Assembly: GCA_003134765.1 (NCBI GenBank)
Contig: PLCM01000041.1
Span: forward strand, 124,001-188,000
Length of the DNA stretch: 64,000 bases
Origin: Spartobacteria bacterium
GTDB lineage: Bacteria > Verrucomicrobiota > Verrucomicrobiia > Chthoniobacterales > UBA10450
Direction of reading: 5' to 3'
The notes under the pieces are model-generated. The model saw nothing but the letters and a program-made list of their open reading frames with translations. It did not search any database and had not been told where the DNA came from. Position numbers and translations under genes: made by a program. Positions 61,577-64,000 of the stretch are shown here, piece by piece; the stretch's first letter is position 1; each line of letters starts with the position of its first letter.

Positions 61577-62245
61577 TCAGAACAGAGCCGAGACCGTGTT
61601 GAGCGTTAGCGCGAGAATGACGGTATTGAAGCCGAAGGAAAGGATGCCGTGCGCGAGCACGAGGGCGCGGAACTCGCGGGATGTGATCACCACATCCGAT
61701 ACCTGGAAGGTCATGCCGATCGTGAACGAGAAGTAGGTGAAGTCCATGTAATCCGGTTCGCGGTCACCGGGAAATTGCAGACCGCCCGCGTGCGACATGG
61801 GGCCGGCTGGGCCATCGGGATCGCCGTAGTAGGTGTGGGCATAGCGCAAACCGAAAACGGTGTGCACCAGCATCCACGAGCAAATCACAGCCACGAGGCT
61901 CATGAAGAGGTGGATGAAAAAGTGCGAGCGTTCGGTAGCCACGGACTTGTTGAAGAACAGAAAGCCGACGGCGAACAATCCAAAGCACGCCGCCGCCAGC
62001 ACGAAAATGAAAATCAGGATGTGACTCAGGTCCTGCACCTGGGCGCGGGCGCGCAGTTTTTCCGGCGGCGTGGTGAGGATCGTGAGCCAGGCGAGCGCGA
62101 GGACGCAGACCGCGAAGACGTCCCAGGTGACGATCGATTGGGTAGAGGTTTGAACGTGGCCACGCAGCGCGAACCAAACCGCTGTGGCGATGGCCAGCGA
62201 TATGACGATTCGATGACGCGCGTCCTGTTTGGCGATCCAGTTCAT
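61577..62245 (-). CDS. DUF1345 integral membrane protein
   Basis: A 222-residue protein with about five membrane helices. The patterns WDVFAVCVLALAWLTILTTPPEKLRARAQ, TERSHFFIHLFMSLVAVICSWMLVHTVFGLRYAHTYYG and DFTYFSFTIGMTFQVSDVVITSREFR match DUF1345 (outline only). Function unknown in the family. It is transcribed away from the receiver gene on the same strand, with a 139-base gap that holds a GGCCTG-AGGG-CAGGCC hairpin and no gene. Confidence 0.85.
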   Translation of the reverse strand: MNWIAKQDARHRIVISLAIATAVWFALRGHVQTSTQSIVTWDVFAVCVLALAWLTILTTPPEKLRARAQVQDLSHILIFIFVLAAACFGLFAVGFLFFNKSVATERSHFFIHLFMSLVAVICSWMLVHTVFGLRYAHTYYGDPDGPAGPMSHAGGLQFPGDREPDYMDFTYFSFTIGMTFQVSDVVITSREFRALVLAHGILSFGFNTVILALTLNTVSALF

Positions 62246-62293
62246 TGTCTGAAGTTAATCGCGGCTGCTAGGTATGGCGCAACAAAATGCGCA

Positions 62294-62371
62294 GTCACCC
62301 CGAGCGAAGTCGAGGGACCACGCGGAACTTGATCGACGGTCACGCGGTCCCTCGACTTCGGTCGGGATGAC
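62294..62371. repeat. Dispersed palindromic repeat, family A copy 7
   Basis: GTCACCCCGAGCGAAGTCGA then GGGACCACGCGGA; the right arm is GCGGTCCCTCGACTTCGGTC followed by GGGATGAC. The last base of the right arm is the first base of the DUF1501 stop codon complement (62371). Confidence 0.85.
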
Positions 62372-63735
62372 TACCCAAAGATACCGAGGTTCGGATGGGC
62401 GAAGCGGCCGATGTTCGGCAGGACCGCAGACAAGTCCGAGGCGCTGACACCAAACCAAGTCGCGAGCGTCGCAGAGAATTCATCCACCGACGTCGTCGGG
62501 ATCCAGCGGCCCTGGCCGGTATCGTCGGGTCCGTTGACCGCGAGCGTTGGGAACGTTCCGAATAGTCTGCCGCCCTGGACCGCGCCGCCGAGGACGAACT
62601 GATGACTCCCCCACCCGTGGTCGGAGCCGCCCCCGTTCGTCGGATAAGTCCGGCCGAAGTCTGATGCCGTGAAGGTCGTAACATTTTGGGCGATGCCCAG
62701 CTCGTTCGTCGCGGCGTAAAACGCGTTCAATCCCTGGCTCAATTCCGTAAAAAGATTTGCCTGACCCGTGAGCTGATCGCCGTGGGTGTCGTAGCCACCG
62801 ACGGAGCAGAAGAAGATTTGCCGGCCCATGCTGAGGTTGTTCCGCGCCGCGATCAACTTCGCGATCATGTTTAGTTGTCCGCCCAGGCTGCTGTTCGGGA
62901 ACACGGTTTGAAACGTCGGAATGCCAGTGAGAGCCGAGGTGAGCAGGTCATTGGCCGCGATCGAGCGCGAGACGGTGTCGGCATACGCCTGCTCAAACAA
63001 ATTATTGTGCGGCAAGGCCAGGAGGTCCTTGAAGGCCTGCAGCCGGACGTTGGCGTTGGCACTGCCGTCAAAACCAGTCAGGCCGACACTCCCGGTCGGC
63101 GAAATGACGTAAGGCAGGACAGTGTTGCCCACTTCGAACGTGTTCGTGCCGGCAATGGAAAGTGAGAGCGAAATCTTTGAACCGGCGTTGAGCGACTGGA
63201 GCAGGTCGGCCATTCGTCCGCCCCAGCCGGTCTTCGAAATTTGGTCCGGCACCGACGTCTGCCACTGCACGGATTGATCGGCGTGGGAAAAGAGTTGCGG
63301 CGGGACGGCAGCGCCGCCGGCCAGGTATTGCGCGCGGGTAACCGGCGCGACCAACGTTCCGACGTTCGCGACGATGCCGAGTTTTCCTTGATTAAAAAGG
63401 CCCTGCAACTCTGGCAGATTTGGATGAAAAGCAAAATCGCGACCGTCGCCATTTTGCAACGTCAGCGGAAGGAGCGAAGCCTGCGGAATGGCCAGGACGC
63501 CGCGGGCCGCGACGTAGGAAGCGTAGCCGCTCGTGTCGTGCGGAATAATGAGGTTGTTCGCGTCATTGCCGCCGTAGAGAAACAGGCAAATGAGCGCCTT
63601 GTAATCGCTCGTATCCATTGGGGCCGCGCTCAGGCGCCGCAAATCGAAGATCGTGTTCAGAATTCCCGAAGTCGTGAGCGCGGCGCAGGCGGCCTGGCGA
63701 ATGAAAGTGCGGCGGGTAGGCGATTTCATACTCAT
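62371..63735 (-). CDS. DUF1501 exported protein
   Basis: A 454-residue protein with a Tat-type signal (SPTRRTFIRQAACAALTTSG). DUF1501 proteins belong to the alkaline-phosphatase/sulfatase-like fold; ALICLFLYGGNDANNLIIPHD is the family N-terminal motif, and FFCSVGGYDTHGDQLTGQ and TASDFGRTYPTNGGGSDHGWGSHQFVLGG carry the conserved Asp/His cluster (outline). It pairs with DUF1800 in planctomycete-verrucomicrobial genomes. Here the upstream DUF1800 gene overlaps its start by 4 bases. It ends at the edge of a family A repeat. Function unknown; an extracytoplasmic role is expected. Confidence 0.93.
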   Translation of the reverse strand: MSMKSPTRRTFIRQAACAALTTSGILNTIFDLRRLSAAPMDTSDYKALICLFLYGGNDANNLIIPHDTSGYASYVAARGVLAIPQASLLPLTLQNGDGRDFAFHPNLPELQGLFNQGKLGIVANVGTLVAPVTRAQYLAGGAAVPPQLFSHADQSVQWQTSVPDQISKTGWGGRMADLLQSLNAGSKISLSLSIAGTNTFEVGNTVLPYVISPTGSVGLTGFDGSANANVRLQAFKDLLALPHNNLFEQAYADTVSRSIAANDLLTSALTGIPTFQTVFPNSSLGGQLNMIAKLIAARNNLSMGRQIFFCSVGGYDTHGDQLTGQANLFTELSQGLNAFYAATNELGIAQNVTTFTASDFGRTYPTNGGGSDHGWGSHQFVLGGAVQGGRLFGTFPTLAVNGPDDTGQGRWIPTTSVDEFSATLATWFGVSASDLSAVLPNIGRFAHPNLGIFG

Positions 63736-64000
63736 TTGTCCACGACGAACTCAGGAGAATTGACGACGAGATAGATGGCGGTCTGGACTCGTTCGAGGGT
63801 GTTGCTGGACGGAATCTGGGTCACGGCATTGACGATAATATTCCGCGTGCTCGAAGAGAGGCCGCCGGCCACGAGTAAAGAATTGAGGTGATCGACCAAA
63901 CCGGCAGGATCGGCGCCGTACTTCTGTTGTTCGGCGGCGAGACTGAGCGTAATCCGATCGTTCGAAGGCCCGAGCGAACTGTAAATCGCCGTGCGGAGAT
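63732..64000 (-). CDS. DUF1800 protein (C-terminal part only)
   Basis: About 89 residues of the C-terminus are visible; the rest is beyond the window. The end LERVQTAIYLVVNSPEFVVDK is the DUF1800 signature, and GPSNDRITLSLAAEQQKYGADPAGLVDHLNSLLVAGGLSS is the preceding helical part (outline). It overlaps the start of DUF1501 by 4 bases (ATGA), the usual order in this pair of uncharacterised exported proteins. No stop-to-start gap is present, so they are co-transcribed. Confidence 0.88.
   Translation of the reverse strand, partial: LRTAIYSSLGPSNDRITLSLAAEQQKYGADPAGLVDHLNSLLVAGGLSSSTRNIIVNAVTQIPSSNTLERVQTAIYLVVNSPEFVVDK

Overview
This 64 kb window looks like a chromosomal stretch from a GC-rich diderm bacterium. 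LptD, a TonB-dependent receptor, an adjacent DUF1501/DUF1800 pair, the many exported or membrane TPR proteins and the gene neighbourhoods suggest Verrucomicrobiota, probably a soil Chthoniobacterales/Spartobacteria-type lineage. That placement is inference from gene content; no rRNA is present. No phage, plasmid, IS transposase or CRISPR array was seen. The content is mostly housekeeping genes in short operons on both strands.

Layout. 1-10 kb: truncated SAM methyltransferase, glycine-rich RRM protein, an overlapping ketoacyl-synthase pair whose second member lacks the catalytic triad, lptD, ugd, rsmB-like and an M29 aminopeptidase. 10-23 kb: a 1205-residue TPR membrane protein with a repetitive C-terminus, coaX, hemB with an overlapping PD-(D/E)XK-like gene, gpmI, an alkaline-phosphatase homologue that has lost most metal ligands, and three exported or membrane proteins of unknown role. 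23-30 kb: a large TonB receptor, then ribE-aroD-LON-domain protein and a dGTPase-like gene. 30-42 kb: two polytopic proteins (TMTC-like and YfhO-like), then a minus-strand block with pyruvate dehydrogenase E1alpha/E1beta/E2, rpsT, an L,D-transpeptidase and a processive GT2. 41-48 kb: an exported protein, a hybrid histidine kinase, an HU/IHF protein, a PATAN/DUF4388 pair and rnhC. 48-57 kb: mutY, trpB, yicC, gmk, separate coaC and coaB, a 23-residue Lys/Ala-rich protein, an IMPase, ispF, cysS and a beta-helix acyltransferase-like protein. 57-64 kb: tRNA-Ser(GGA), hemQ, a rhomboid-like protein, gcvT-gcvH, a receiver protein, DUF1345, DUF1501 and DUF1800.

The most striking feature beyond the genes is the density of dispersed palindromic repeats. 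At least five families occupy intergenic gaps. They also supply start or stop codons (coaC, DUF1501, rnhC) and in two places appear to lie in frame inside essential-type genes (cysS, rsmB-like). A 54-bp stretch inside cysS matches a stretch upstream of trpB in opposite orientation at 52 of 54 positions. A 212-bp hairpin-bearing segment is tandemly duplicated between the rhomboid-like gene and gcvT.

Functional threads: envelope and lipid assembly (KAS pair, lptD, ugd, GT2, L,D-transpeptidase); cofactors (coaX, coaB, coaC, ribE, hemB, hemQ, gcvH lipoyl carrier, E2 lipoyl carrier); central carbon (gpmI, PDH); and RNA/translation (rsmB, rpsT, cysS, tRNA-Ser, yicC, rnhC). HemB plus HemQ suggests that haem is made through coproporphyrin.
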